A stretch of DNA of 64,000 nt from Melieria omissa (lineage: Eukaryota; Arthropoda; Insecta; Diptera; Ulidiidae), in assembly GCA_963971225.1 (NCBI GenBank), contig OZ020267.1:89269648-89333647 (forward strand), in the 5' to 3' direction. Shown one piece after another: positions 11,557 through 21,272 of the stretch. The notes under the pieces are model-generated. The model saw only the letters and a list, made by a program, of their open reading frames with translations. It did not search any database and was not told where the DNA came from. Both the position numbers and the translations under genes were made by a program. Every line of letters begins with the position of its first letter. Position 1 is the first letter of the stretch.

Positions 11557-12490
11557 AGCGGCTTCAGCCGCACTACTCCTACGCCTCTCTAAGGGGGGCG
11601 ACGACATCGCTCTCATCCAAGAACCCTGGCTTGTAGCCAACAAGGTTTGTGGATTGGGAGCGACCAACTACAGGCTGGTCCATGCTCATAATGCAGGTAG
11701 ACCCAGATCCTGTATCCTAGTGAAAAAATCACTAAATGCATATCTGCTCCCAAATTTCAGTAACGATGATCTAGTCTCCATCTCCCTGGTACTAAAGGGC
11801 AAGTGCCACTGGATCGCCTCCTGTTATATGGCTCACGACGACCCAGAGCCGCCACCGCCTAATCCTCTCAAGGAGCTGGCAAAAGAAGCCGCAAAATCCA
11901 GCATCGACTTGATTATTGGATGCGACGCAAACGCTCACCATAGCATATGGGGCAGCACGGACACTAACGACAGAGGTGAGTCTCTCTTTGAATATTTATC
12001 TACCACCAACCTTTTAGTATGCAATATAGGGCGTACACCAACCTTTGTTACTAGAAACAGAGAAGAGGTCCTAGATCTCGCCCTTGCCTCTGTAACTATA
12101 GCCGATAGGGTTAGGAATTGGAGAGTTTCTAGTGAACACTCCTTTTCTGACCATAGGTACATTGAATTTGCTCTTGGAAGCAGCGCTCAGAAGACCAAAC
12201 CTGTCCTCAATCCTAGAAAAACGAACTGGGATCTGTTCGTTCGCACAGTAGACAGACACATCAATGCGACTCAAATCACTGAAATCAACAGTCACGCGAT
12301 GTTAGAGACGGCTGTTGATCACTTAACATCGGCCTTTTCACAGGCACAAAACCTTGCCTGCCCCTTGTTTGTACCAAGGGGGAAATACAAACCCCCCCCT
12401 GGTGGAACCAAGAACTTGGGGGGCTCAGAAAATCCTCCAGGAGACTCTTCAATAGATCGAGGAGGACCAAAACTGCAACAGACTGGGACC
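11519..12490 (+). pseudogene. LOA ORF2, endonuclease part only, frameshifted and truncated
   Basis: Apurinic-type endonuclease (EEP fold) that nicks the target for reverse transcription. Motifs: VNLHHSKAA near residue 7, IQEPW near 34, GCDANAHHSIWG near 135-146, and SDHRYIEF near 213. The frame is correct up to about residue 290 (12390), where a run of eight C shifts it. A run of six would keep the reading used by the RT part in related elements. RT and RNase H are gone because the P-like element starts at 12491. Confidence 0.8.
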
Positions 12491-12954
12491 AAAGAATATA
12501 CAATATAAAGAATACGCATCTTCGCAAATTTGTCAAGCGTGTTTCTTGACGCGGGCGGGAAGAGATGAGCGGAGGCATAGGTTGCGGCACATTTATTACG
12601 CTCATACAATCGAATGGCATAGGGCAAGCTAGAATTTGCAATATTTTCATTATCAAGAGGAAGCAAGCGTCGGCACAGTGAGAGCGTAATAATATTAAGG
12701 CTCTCTGTTTTGCTCACACAAAGCACAACGGCTTCGTTCGCTGCTAAACAAAATTTTGTGTACTCACTTCAGACACATTGAAACAATCAACCACCAAAAA
12801 TGCCAACAAAAGCACAGTGTCAATGGTGCGCGCTCGTTTTTTTGTACGTAGATATTTTTGCTAGCGATCGCTTTCGCTTGAAAAAATTCGCTGAGGACAG
12901 CTCATTATCAATCCAGTCGTTGCGTTGTTTGGTTACGTATTTTCGTATGCCTTG

Positions 12955-13163
12955 CGATTGAATTTGTTTAAATTGAACAATTTGAATACATTTTGACGTG
13001 GTTGAATCCCAAAAAATTTGTTTAAATTGAGCAATTTGAACACCTTTTGACGTGGTTGAATCCCAAAAAATTTGTTTAAATTGAACAATTTGAATACATT
13101 TTGACGTGGTTGAATCCCAAAAAATTTGTCTAAATTGAAAAATTTGAACACCTTTTGACGTGG
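12955..13163. repeat. 54-bp subterminal tandem repeat, about four units
   Basis: The word gacgtgg recurs at 12995, 13049, 13103 and 13157, a constant 54-bp period. Units alternate between a ...tttgaatacatt and a ...tttgaacacctt form, so the array is also a 108-bp dimer. It stops at the transposase start codon. In P elements such subterminal sequence binds transposase; that role here is inferred. Confidence 0.85.
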
Positions 13164-15706
13164 ATGATGAATATCGATAAAAAGAAAAATTGTCTAAGGT
13201 CTGGGCTGAAATGCTGCGTGTCCAGCTGTAATAAATCAATGCGAGATGATGATAATGTAAAACTTTTTAGCTTTCCTTCCGCTGATACTCCCATGGGTCA
13301 AATATGGCGTCAAAAATGTGGTATTGCAGAAAATGATTGCCGCAAAAGGTTAGTTATTTGCAAAGAACATTTCTGCAGCTCATTTATTGGGAAAAAAAAA
13401 TTAAAACATGGGGCGGTGCCCACATTGAACATAAATGAAGCTGCTGGTTTTGATGACGACGACTATGACCTATCTTTCGAACCCAAAATGGCAAAATTCA
13501 GCGATGCTGTTGAAGGCGTTTGTAGCAATTGCCACAAATATGTCAAATTAGCTGAATTTTATAGGAAACAAAGCCGAAGTATAATGCAAAAATACAAAGA
13601 ATTGAAAAAACAGTTCCAAAAGAGTGGCATTAAAAAGAGCTCAAGCCACAAATCTAAGCTTGTTAATGTTAAAAAAACAATAGAGTCTTTAGAGGGCATC
13701 AGCAACGAATCGAAAACTTTTTGTAATTTATTAATTAGCTCACGCCCAAAGGAATATTCCGAAGACGTTAAATTTTTGGCCCAAAATATATACTATGTCT
13801 CCCAGTCCACCTATTCGTTTATGAGAAACAAATTAAATCTTAATTTACCTCACATTTCAACTCTGAATCGTTGGGCGCCAATTAAATATCTTCAACCTGG
13901 TTTCAAAAATACCGGCTTTGAAAATATTAGGCAAAAGTGCTTAGAGCTAAAAAATGCAGAAAAAAGTAATATGGTATTATTGATGGATGAAATGGCCATA
14001 AAAAGGGAATTAAGGTACAATACCAAATTAGATATAATAGATGGTTATGAAGATGATGGTTTCCAAAGGACGAATAAAATTGGGAAACAGATGTGTGTCT
14101 TCATGCTTAAATCGATGTTCTCACATTGGGCCATAGTTTTCAATTATTTCATTTCCGAAAATGGGCTTTGTGGCGAGACGTTATGCAAAATAATCAAACA
14201 AAATATTATTATTTTGTCAGAGTTTGGGGTTTCAATTAGTGTCGTAGTATGTGACCAAGGTTCAACCAACAGAAAGTGTTTCACGGCTTTGGGAGTATCG
14301 GTAGAAACGCCCTTTTTTGAATATGCTAACAAAAAAGTATATTGTATGTTTGATTTCCCACACCTCGTAAAATCTTTACGAAATGGCCTTTTAGGCAGTG
14401 ATTTGAGTACACCTGATGGTACAGTTAGCTTCAAAATTTCAAAATTATACGTGAACTATGGGAAACAGAGATAAATGCAAAAACCAAGATGTGCACAAAA
14501 CTAACAAGACAGCACATCTTCCCAAATTCATTTGAAAAAATGCGCGTCAAGTTTGCAACTCAGGTTTTCAGTCGGACAGTCCAGGCTGCCATAAGAACAA
14601 TAGTTGACACCAAAGGATTTAAACAATGTTCCAAAGAAATGGCGTTATCTACTGCTAATTTTATTTCAAAAATAGACAAATTATTTGACTGTATGAACAG
14701 CGGCGCATTACACGCAGATAACGTGTACAGATCAGCCATTCAACAAAATAATGCTCCACATAACTTTATAAAAGAATTTCTGCAATATTTGCAACAAATT
14801 TCATTTGTGGACAAAAGTAAAAGAGTGTACTTCTTAGATGGTATAAAATTAACATTATCATCTTTATTACTGTTACTTGAAGATATTTTTAATCAAAATC
14901 AAGAAATTTTTTTTGTAATGACGAAATTTTTAAACCAAGATAAATTGGAAAATTTGTTTTCGCGCCTGCGACAAAGAGGAGGAAACAATAATAATCCATC
15001 CGTCGCAGAAATAAACACCATATTGGCTAGATTAATGTCCGCAAAAATCGTAAAATCTAGTACAACAACGAATTGCGAAGATGTGTATAAAAATACTTTT
15101 CAGGTTGATCCTATAATGCCTAGTGAAGAAAATGCGATCGGCCTTGCAGTTGATGAACAAGAAACAACTGCGAATTTTCATATTGATTTTGATTGCGATG
15201 CATATACCAACTACTTTTTAGAAGATGTGTTCAATAATTGCACCGAGCTCAATTTGGAGCTAGTATCTGTAAGATATTTTATAGGATACGTAGCTTATAA
15301 AGTATTGCCAAAATTGAATTGTGACAAATGTCAGGAAATACTTCGAAAGGAAGACGAAGTACTTTCTGCTCCCAGTGAGCTCTTCATTTTCCACAAAAAC
15401 TACCAATCAGTGACTGATTTCGGAAACTTGGTTGCCCCTTCTCAATCTTTTCTCGAAGTTTGCAAAAAACATATAATTATTTTTCACAAAATTTTCACAG
15501 AACAACCACAAAAAAGTGGAATTAAAGCCTTTATTATTGATGAATGTAAAAAGGTGACTGCAGAATGGTTTGGTAATGATTGTGCCGATCACAGAATTCA
15601 AACATTAGATTTTTTGATTTTAGTACTTTTAAGAAAACATTGCTTTTGGGTTAAAGAAAAAAGTGCAAACACTACACAAAGAAAACTTAAAATAATTCGC
15701 AATTAA
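13164..15706 (+). pseudogene. P-element-type THAP transposase, one frameshift
   Basis: Cut-and-paste transposase of the P superfamily. ATG at 13164 (second ATG 13167) follows the last tandem repeat. Residues about 10-85 form a THAP zinc finger: two Cys in CCVSSC, a Trp in IWRQKC, then CKEHF and the AVPTL end. A basic/coiled stretch follows, then the catalytic core with LLMDEMAI near 13979 and VVCDQGSTNRK near 14248, and FDFPHLVKSLRN near 14350. The C-terminal frame carries NQDKLENLFSRLRQRGG near 14935, the conserved P-element motif with the last acidic residue. The first frame ends at TAA 14472-14474. The rest reads in another frame from about 14440 to a TAA at 15704-15706, so one indel near 14440-14450 separates two otherwise open halves (about 436 and 405 codons). 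No intron signal is evident there. Confidence 0.85.
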
Positions 15707-16262
15707 TTCATTAATTCATGATTACTTAGCAAAACAAATTTAAAAAAAAATTTGCATTTACAAAAAAAAAAAAAAGAAACTGGATTATTTTCATTACATA
15801 TACATTATTCTTTTTTTAACATTGGATATGCTCCGGTCGAAATTGCTTCTTTGTTCAAAACATGTGGTCAAAATATATTTTTAAGTCATTTGAATAAATC
15901 ATTGAAGAACCGCAAACCAATGACTCGCTTCAAATAATTTTTTTTCATTAAAATGAAATAAATATGAATGGTGAAATCGTACTTCATTTATTTATTTTTT
16001 GTTGTTTCGCATCTTTCTTGCTAGACGTTCCCATAAACTAAAAATCTTACAGGTTAAGGGGCTATCTTGGTGTAAATCTTAAAAAGTTCAACACTTTTTT
16101 GGAATTTTGTGATGAACAAGTAGTTGAATATTTTTAATTTACAAACTTCCACAAAAATTGCCTGAATTTTTAAGGTTTAAACTAGCCGATTAAACTAATT
16201 TTTAAATGAATTTTATTTACAATATTAGATTTTCTTACTTTAGTTCTTTTAAGCAAGCGTTA
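15707..16262. other. 3' non-coding part of the P-like element
   Basis: AT-rich with A runs (15766-15778) and AATAAA-like signals near 15891 and 15957. A relative of 15605-15650 recurs at 16227-16262 (attagatttt...tagt.cttttaag), so the end of the gene seems partly duplicated here. No further frame is convincing. Confidence 0.5.
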
Positions 16263-16998
16263 TACAGTTGCGGTCAAAATAATAGTAGTACGCGTACAAC
16301 GAAAAGAAAATGAAGAAAAAATAATCTGCTTTTTTTACAAATATTTATTTTGTATTTTTTTTAACAAGTTATATGTGTTAACAATGCAATCATAAAAGAA
16401 AACTTAAGAATTAAACTCAGTTTGGTTTGATTTAAATTAAATGCGTCAAAAGCTCCAAAATATGGACGGTCAAAAAAATAGTAGTTCGCTTTACTTTCAT
16501 AAAAATTAAGCAACAATTGTGTTTCATTTTAAAAGATTTTGTGGTTAAATAGTAATAACGAAATGTTTCTTCAAATTAGTATTTAGTTGCGTGACTGTTG
16601 TTTGGCTATTACTGCAGCACAGAGCCGATGCATTGAAATAACCAAATTTTCATATCTTTCTCTAGGGGCGTGGTCTACTGCTTTTCAAAGTTGATTATTA
16701 TTTAAAAGATTATTGTGAGCAACTGCTCTCTTCACGTCACACCACAAATTTTTAATTATATTGAAGTCTGGTGATTGTGCGAGCCATTCCATAATCCTAA
16801 TCCTGCTCTTGCGAAGCCCCTTTCGTGCGACCTTGCTTGTATGCTTTCGGTTATAATCCTGTTGGAAGATCCAAAGCATTGGCGTTTTTTCACGGACATA
16901 CGGTGGCACAATTTCCCGCAAGATTCGTACACATACACATCGATCCATCGTTTTCTTGATCAAATAAATAGCGCCACCTTCATAAAACGTAAGACATG
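16263..16998 (-). mobile_element. Tc1-like transposon, 3' half, with IR/DR end
   Basis: The outer end reads CAGTTGCGGTCAAAATAATA after a TA dinucleotide, as in Tc1 elements. A related core (cggtcaaaaaaatagtagt) returns 196 bp further in (16467 against 16271), the inverted-repeat/direct-repeat layout of some Tc1 elements. The transposase is on the minus strand and lacks its N-terminal half. Confidence 0.75.
16685..16998 (-). pseudogene. Tc1-like transposase C-terminal part
   Basis: Minus-strand code reads, from 16998 down, a GGAIYLI segment, then WIFQQDYNRKHTSKVA (second catalytic Asp region) and MEWLAQSPDFNIIKNLWCDVK. In the last motif the catalytic Glu/Asp-bearing PxxNPIENLW pattern is degraded: NIIKN stands where NPIEN is usual, so the third acidic residue is lost. 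The N-terminal DNA-binding domains and first Asp are missing. It breaks at the palindrome centre near 17000. Confidence 0.8.
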
Positions 16999-17036
16999 CT
17001 CAATAAATAAATGCATGTCTTACGTTTTATGGAGGT
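16961..17036. repeat. Palindrome of two opposed Tc1 transposase pieces
   Basis: Arms 16981-16998 and 17014-17031 are perfect 18-bp inverted repeats around a 15-base loop. Skipping the R1 insertion, the right arm continues at 19204-19217 and pairs with 16963-16980, giving about 37 bp with one mismatch. Both arms encode the same transposase segment in opposite directions. Confidence 0.8.
17022..17036. repeat. Target-site duplication (left) of truncated R1 element
   Basis: acgttttatggaggt, repeated exactly at 19189-19203, directly bordering the T run (poly-A tail, reversed) on this side. Confidence 0.85.
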
Positions 17037-19188
17037 TTTTTTTTTTTTTTTCCCCGCGCAGGAGGTGGAAATCTTCGAAAGATACTGGGGCAACCCACCA
17101 GCATGCCGGATTCTTACCGACTAAAACCACCCCCTGTTAACCCTTCATTCCCTCTGCGGAATTACCGTTAAGTATCGCATCGCAGAGGGGGGTTAAGTTT
17201 AGCCTATCTCTCCAGGCTCTGTTGTGCGTTGGCTGCTTCTGGCCCATTCTGCTCTTCGCAGTTCCGCTTGCATTAAAGTAATGCCTCCACATATTTCGTC
17301 CCAGGCTTCCGCTGATTCCAACATCGCGTCAATTATGTTGCGTGGGTTCAAGATTTTCTGGGTCGCCGTGTTTAGTCTGGATCGAACGGCCTCGAATCGT
17401 GGGCATTCGAATAAAGTGTGCTCAGGGTTTTCTGGCTTGTCGCAGGATGGACAATTGGCATTGTCGTCATGGCCGAAGCGTTGTAGGTAGCTTCTGTAGC
17501 CACCGTGGCCGGTAAGGAACTGCGTTAATTGAAAGTTTACCTCGCCATGCCTTCTACTTGTCCACTTGTCTATGCATGGGATGAGCGTATGTGTCCACCG
17601 GCTTTTGCCCGAGCGGTCCCATCGCGCCTGCCACTGCCTCATGGAGGTTGCTCTTTCGATGCGCGCTCCTTCTTCTTTCGAGAGCGTTCCCTTAAGGACA
17701 TATATACGCCGCGTCTCGTCCGCCCTGATGTCGATTGGCAACATCCCGGAGATGACGCAAGCTGCTTCGTCTGACACCGTTCTAAAAGCGCTTATCACGC
17801 GCAGTGCTGCAAGCCGGTAGACGCGCTCATACTGTCGCTTATACGCCTTGATTTGCAGGGACTCGGCCCAGATTGGAGCTGCATATAGTAGCGAGGACGA
17901 TATCACACTGGCAAGTAGCACACGCCTACTGGCTTTTGGGCCCCCGATGTTGGGCAGCATCCGTGATAGGCTGGTATAGGTTTTGGACGCTTTACAGCAG
18001 GCGTATTCAGCCTGTTTTCGGAAACTGAGCCTGTCATCGATGACCACGCCTAAGTACTTTAAGGATCGACTGGAGGTAATGATATTCGCGCCAACCTCGA
18101 TTCTCATTACCTCGCTTTTCTTTCGGCTGCTCACCAGTACCGCTTCAGTTTTTTCTTCTGCTAGTTGTAGGCCCACTGACTGAAGCCACGCTCGGATGAC
18201 CGCTATTGTGGCATTTGATTTCTGCTCCACGTCCGCTAGCTGTTTCGCTACCACTGTTATCGCGATGTCGTCCGCGAATCCCACCACTACCACGCCTTCT
18301 GGAACGGGGAGGTTTAGCACTTCGTTATACATAATGTTCCACAGAACTGGTCCGAGGACTGACCCTTGTGGAACACCTGAGGTTACTACATATTGTTTGG
18401 GGCCTTCATCGCTGTCATATTGCAGTACTCTGTCCGCAAGGTAGCTGCTTAAGATAGCCAGCAGGTAGTCCGGTGCTTCCAGTTTTCGGACCGCTCTCAG
18501 GATATGGACCCATCCTGCTGAGTTGAACGCATTCTTTACGTCTAGCGTTATTATTGCACAGTACTTTTTCGTGCCGCCCTTCCATCTCTTCCCCTGGATT
18601 GCGTTTTTTGCCGTGTGTACTACCGTAGCGATTGCATCAATCGTCGACCGTGCCTTTCGAAAACCGAACTGCCTGTCCGATAGCCCATGCTCTCCTTCGG
18701 TGAATGGAGTAAGTCTGTCGAAGATAAGGCGTTCAAGCAGCTTACCCATTGTGTCCAGCAGGCAGATTGGTCGGTAAGCCGACGGCTGGCCAGGAGCTTT
18801 TCCAGGTTTTGGTAGGAGGACCAAGTTCTGTTTTTTCCATCTGGCCGGGAATATACCTTGCTGCAAGCAGAGCTGCATAACATCCGCGAATAGATCCGGC
18901 CGAGTAGATATGGCTAGTTTCAAGGCCACGTTTGGTATGGCGTCTGGTCCCGGTGCTTTGTTGCTCTTGATTCTTGAGCTTGCCTCGATGATTTCGTCTG
19001 GCGTCACTTGCACCTCGAATGTTTGGGAGCATGCGAGCTCTGGGCTTCTACTTGGATGCCTCGGGAATAGTGCTGAGACTATGCTTTGCAGCAGAATCGG
19101 GCAGGTTTCCTGTTGTCTGCTTTTCAGTTTGGCCATGACCAGCTTGTAGGCGCCGCCCCAAGGGTCAGCGTTTGCTTCGTTTTTTGCC
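17037..19188 (-). mobile_element. R1-clade LINE, 5'-truncated, minus strand
   Basis: Bounded by the 15-bp duplication at 17022-17036 and 19189-19203. The T run at 17037-17051 is the poly-A tail, 17052-17198 is the 3' UTR, and the coding part starts inside ORF2 at 19188. Truncation at the 5' end with a clean target duplication is the normal outcome of target-primed reverse transcription. The target is the Tc1 palindrome. Confidence 0.85.
17199..19188 (-). pseudogene. R1-clade ORF2, RT and C-terminal domains, 5'-truncated
   Basis: Open for about 660 codons with no internal stop, but without an ATG at its beginning because the endonuclease part was never copied. Motifs in order: SNKAPGPDAIPN, YRPICLLDTMGKLLE, LSDRQFGFRKARSTIDA, TLDVKNAFNSA (first catalytic Asp), SGVPQGSVLGPVLWN, VGFADDIAI (catalytic FADD), LKYLGVVID. 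The C-terminal cluster CPSCDKPENPEHTLFEC near 17400-17460 is the CCHC finger of the R1 group. No RNase H, in keeping with R1. Its family differs from the R1 element at 19286-24860. Confidence 0.85.
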
Positions 19189-19203
19189 ACGTTTTATGGA
19201 GGT
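19189..19203. repeat. Target-site duplication (right) of truncated R1 element
   Basis: acgttttatggaggt, identical to 17022-17036. Confidence 0.85.
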
Positions 19204-19285
19204 GGCGCTATTTATTTGACATACGGTGGCACGATTTCCCGCAAGATTCGTACACATACACATCGATCCATCGATGTGTCGATTT
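19204..19285. mobile_element. Further Tc1 transposase pieces
   Basis: 19204-19217 completes the right arm of the palindrome (plus-strand sense). 19218-19276 repeats 16894-16952 in the same orientation, encoding the MDRCVCVRILREIVPPY segment on the minus strand. The junction to the next R1 element falls near 19280-19300 and cannot be fixed exactly. Confidence 0.6.
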
Positions 19286-19424
19286 AAAAAAAAACAGTGT
19301 CGATTTAGACACCGTGGTGAGCGGTCGTGTGCGCGTGTGATTTTTCAGTGAATTTTCAGTGCGTGAATTAAAGCGTGTGCAATTGTTGTTGCAGTAGAAA
19401 AGTAGCGGTAAGCGTCTGTAGATT

Positions 19425-19635
19425 GTAAACAAGTTACCGTTGGTGACTTGTGCACAATTGTTGTTGCGCATTCGCGTAAACAGGTTGCCGTGCGCAGCTT
19501 GTGTATAATTGTTGTTGCGCATTTTTGCGTAAACAAGTCACTGTCGGTGGCTTGTGTGTAATTGTTGTTGTGCACAAAAGTGTAAACAGGTTGCCGTTAG
19601 GTGGCCTGTCTGCATTGTTTGTGTACTGCTTGTGC
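19425..19635 (+). repeat. 5' UTR tandem repeat, about 52 bp x 4
   Basis: The word gtaaaca recurs at 19425, 19476, 19529 and 19582, each followed by a ...gttgccgt..ggcttgtg...attgttgttg pattern. Spacing is 51, 53 and 53 bp. A partial unit precedes it (19379-19400). Repeated 5' units act as promoter monomers in some LINEs; the role here is inferred. Confidence 0.75.
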
Positions 19636-19781
19636 CCAAGCAAGTAGCCGTAAGGCACTTGCGGTGTGAATAGTGGTTGTTGTACAACAACCACTTGAGT
19701 TGCGTGAGTGAGTGTTATTGTAAGTAGTGTAAATAGTAGGAATAAGTCTAGTGTTAGACTAGTATAGTGTGTAGAGTGTGA

Positions 19782-21272
19782 ATGGGGCGCCCTAAGCGCA
19801 AGGGGAGTGTGGCAGGGGACTCTGCCCGGGAGCCGTCCGGTCGTGAAACGACCGATTTGACGTCTTCTGACGCGGAGTCAGTGTCGGCGGACGTCCGGTC
19901 GCCCCCTCGTAAGAGGGTTGGGCACGTGGCTTCGCCCGGCAAGGGGCGCGCGGCTTCGCCCGAGGTAGGGCATGGGCGCGCGGCTTTGGCCGGGGGAGGC
20001 AGGGGGCCTGGGCGCGCGGCTTCGCCCGCCGACACTGTAGGAGGAGTGGAGATGGATGTGGCCAGCACGAGCACGGAATGTGCTGAGTCGTCGGCCGTGA
20101 AGTCGGGTGCAAAGGTATCCGTCGTTGCGGCTGGCGGTGAGGTGCCGGCTGTGTCGCGCTTGGCAGTGCGAATGAGGAAGGGGGTGAAGGCGGCGGCTGT
20201 TGACCAGGGGCCATCTGCGTCTGAGGCACAGGCGTCGGTGGTTGCCCTGAAGGCCATCACGGCAAAAATCATGGCGGCCGTGATTGGGGTGGATGGTGTC
20301 AGCGCCGTCGCCATGAAGAAGGTGGTTGAGGTCGCGGGCGAGTATGAGCTGTTGCTCATGAAGCTCGTGGCCGAGAATGCCACGTTGAAGGGCCGCATCG
20401 CTGGCCTGGAAAGTGTGGGGGCTCCGGCCTCACGAGTCATGCCGGCGCCGAGTGCGGTGCGTGTGGGCGCCCCCCAGGCGGCCGCTGCTTTGGCGTCGGT
20501 CCCTGTACCGGTTGCGCAGGCCATGACTGTGCAGCCGGCGCAGACGTGGTCCGTCGTTGTCCGGAGCCGTGATGCTAAGGCATCGGGGAAAGAGGTGGCT
20601 ACCAAGGTCGTCAAGGAGGCGGGTCCTTCACTGGGCGTGAGGGTTCACGAAGTGAAGCCACTGCGTGGTGGCGGTGCGATTATTCGCACCCCCTCCAAGG
20701 CCGAAGCAGTAAAGTTGACCAAGAACGCCAAATTGAGCGAACTTGGACTTGACGTGGCGGCAAATGAGAAGCTAGGCCCGAGGGTTGTCGTCCATGGGGT
20801 TCACTCGGAGATTTCCCCGAGTGAATTCATGGAGGAGCTCTATGAGTTGAATCTCAAAGAGCGGATAAGCCCGGCTGCCTTTAAGAAAGGCGTCCGTATG
20901 GTGAGTCGCCCGTGGACGGTAGGCTCTGGTGGGGCATCCAACGTCGTGTTGGAAGGGAACGAAGGCTTGCTTTCGTCCCTTCTGGAGGCGGAGCGATGCT
21001 ACATCAAGTGGTTTTCGTTCCGCGTGCGGCCCTTCATGCCGATGCCTGGTTGCTTCAGATGTCTGAGTTTTGACCACAGAGTGGCTGAGTGTCGCATGAA
21101 AGCGGACGTTTGTCGGCGCTGTGGCCAGAGCGGTCATCGCGTCCAGCAGTGCAGCAATGAGCTGCATTGCCGGAATTGCGCGTTCCGGGGCAAGCCGGCT
21201 GGACATTACATGATGTCCACCGACTGCCCGGCGTACAGCCAAATTCTGGCCAGGGCGCAGGCTCGTCATTGA
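19782..21272 (+). CDS. R1-clade ORF1 (Gag-like, zinc knuckles)
   Basis: 496 codons, ATG 19782 to TGA 21270-21272, strongly GC-rich compared with its surroundings. The first 110 residues are Ala/Gly/Arg/Pro-rich with nuclear-targeting-like basic clusters. The middle is helical, and residues about 260-420 form the conserved ORF1 domain. Three zinc knuckles end the protein: CFRCLSFDHRVAEC (from residue 424, CX2CX4HX4C), CRRCGQSGHRVQQC, and a longer CRNC...H...C. Such proteins coat the RNA and carry it to the nucleus and target. The stop codon overlaps the ORF2 start as TGATG. A 286-codon antisense frame here is a composition artefact. Confidence 0.9.
   Translation: MGRPKRKGSVAGDSAREPSGRETTDLTSSDAESVSADVRSPPRKRVGHVASPGKGRAASPEVGHGRAALAGGGRGPGRAASPADTVGGVEMDVASTSTECAESSAVKSGAKVSVVAAGGEVPAVSRLAVRMRKGVKAAAVDQGPSASEAQASVVALKAITAKIMAAVIGVDGVSAVAMKKVVEVAGEYELLLMKLVAENATLKGRIAGLESVGAPASRVMPAPSAVRVGAPQAAAALASVPVPVAQAMTVQPAQTWSVVVRSRDAKASGKEVATKVVKEAGPSLGVRVHEVKPLRGGGAIIRTPSKAEAVKLTKNAKLSELGLDVAANEKLGPRVVVHGVHSEISPSEFMEELYELNLKERISPAAFKKGVRMVSRPWTVGSGGASNVVLEGNEGLLSSLLEAERCYIKWFSFRVRPFMPMPGCFRCLSFDHRVAECRMKADVCRRCGQSGHRVQQCSNELHCRNCAFRGKPAGHYMMSTDCPAYSQILARAQARH

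Larger units (their letters stand above)
4512..12490. repeat. Composite block, copy 1 of a recent segmental duplication
   Basis: This stretch matches 25284-34994 almost base for base: SINE piece, 412-like integrase and LTR, RTE-like RT, spacer, P-like repeat, and LOA ORF1 with the start of ORF2. The LOA ORF1 translations differ at one of 483 residues. Differences include a 69-bp deletion in this copy's RTE-like ORF (near 7433-7445), C-run lengths (11 here against 16 near 5824, and 8 against 7 near 12392) and absence here of the 1.66-kb LINE insertion. The match ends where a P-like element begins at 12491. Confidence 0.9.
9737..12490 (+). mobile_element. LOA-clade LINE, copy 1, cut by a P-like element
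   Basis: Starts with a GC-richer 5' UTR (9737-10104), then ORF1, then the endonuclease part of ORF2. It ends abruptly at gggacc (12490), where the P-like element begins. The same LOA continues past this point in the second copy (32242-37312), so the missing RT part here was lost with or after the P-like insertion. Confidence 0.8.
12491..16262 (+). mobile_element. P-like DNA transposon with THAP transposase, 3' end lost
   Basis: The left terminus starts directly after LOA code and shares its first ~110 bases, inverted, with 61855-61943, so this is a true element end. A 54-bp tandem array (12955-13163) lies between terminus and gene. The transposase occupies 13164-15706. The 3' non-coding part (15707-16262) is AT-rich; 16213-16262 matches 61118-61165 inverted. 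A Tc1 terminus at 16263 interrupts it before the right terminus. An LOA remainder is not found on the far side. Confidence 0.7.

Noticed and set aside
12955..13163. Regularly spaced repeats that could suggest a CRISPR array.
   Set aside because: The units are contiguous with no unique spacers, and the setting is eukaryotic transposon DNA.
12820..13239. A 139-codon minus-strand frame with an 18-residue repeat, looking like a repeat protein.
   Set aside because: It is the 54-bp tandem array read as protein; 54 is a multiple of three, so several frames stay open by chance.
19754..20614. A 286-codon antisense frame over R1 ORF1.
   Set aside because: GC-rich composition shadow; the sense frame has zinc knuckles and a matching ORF2.
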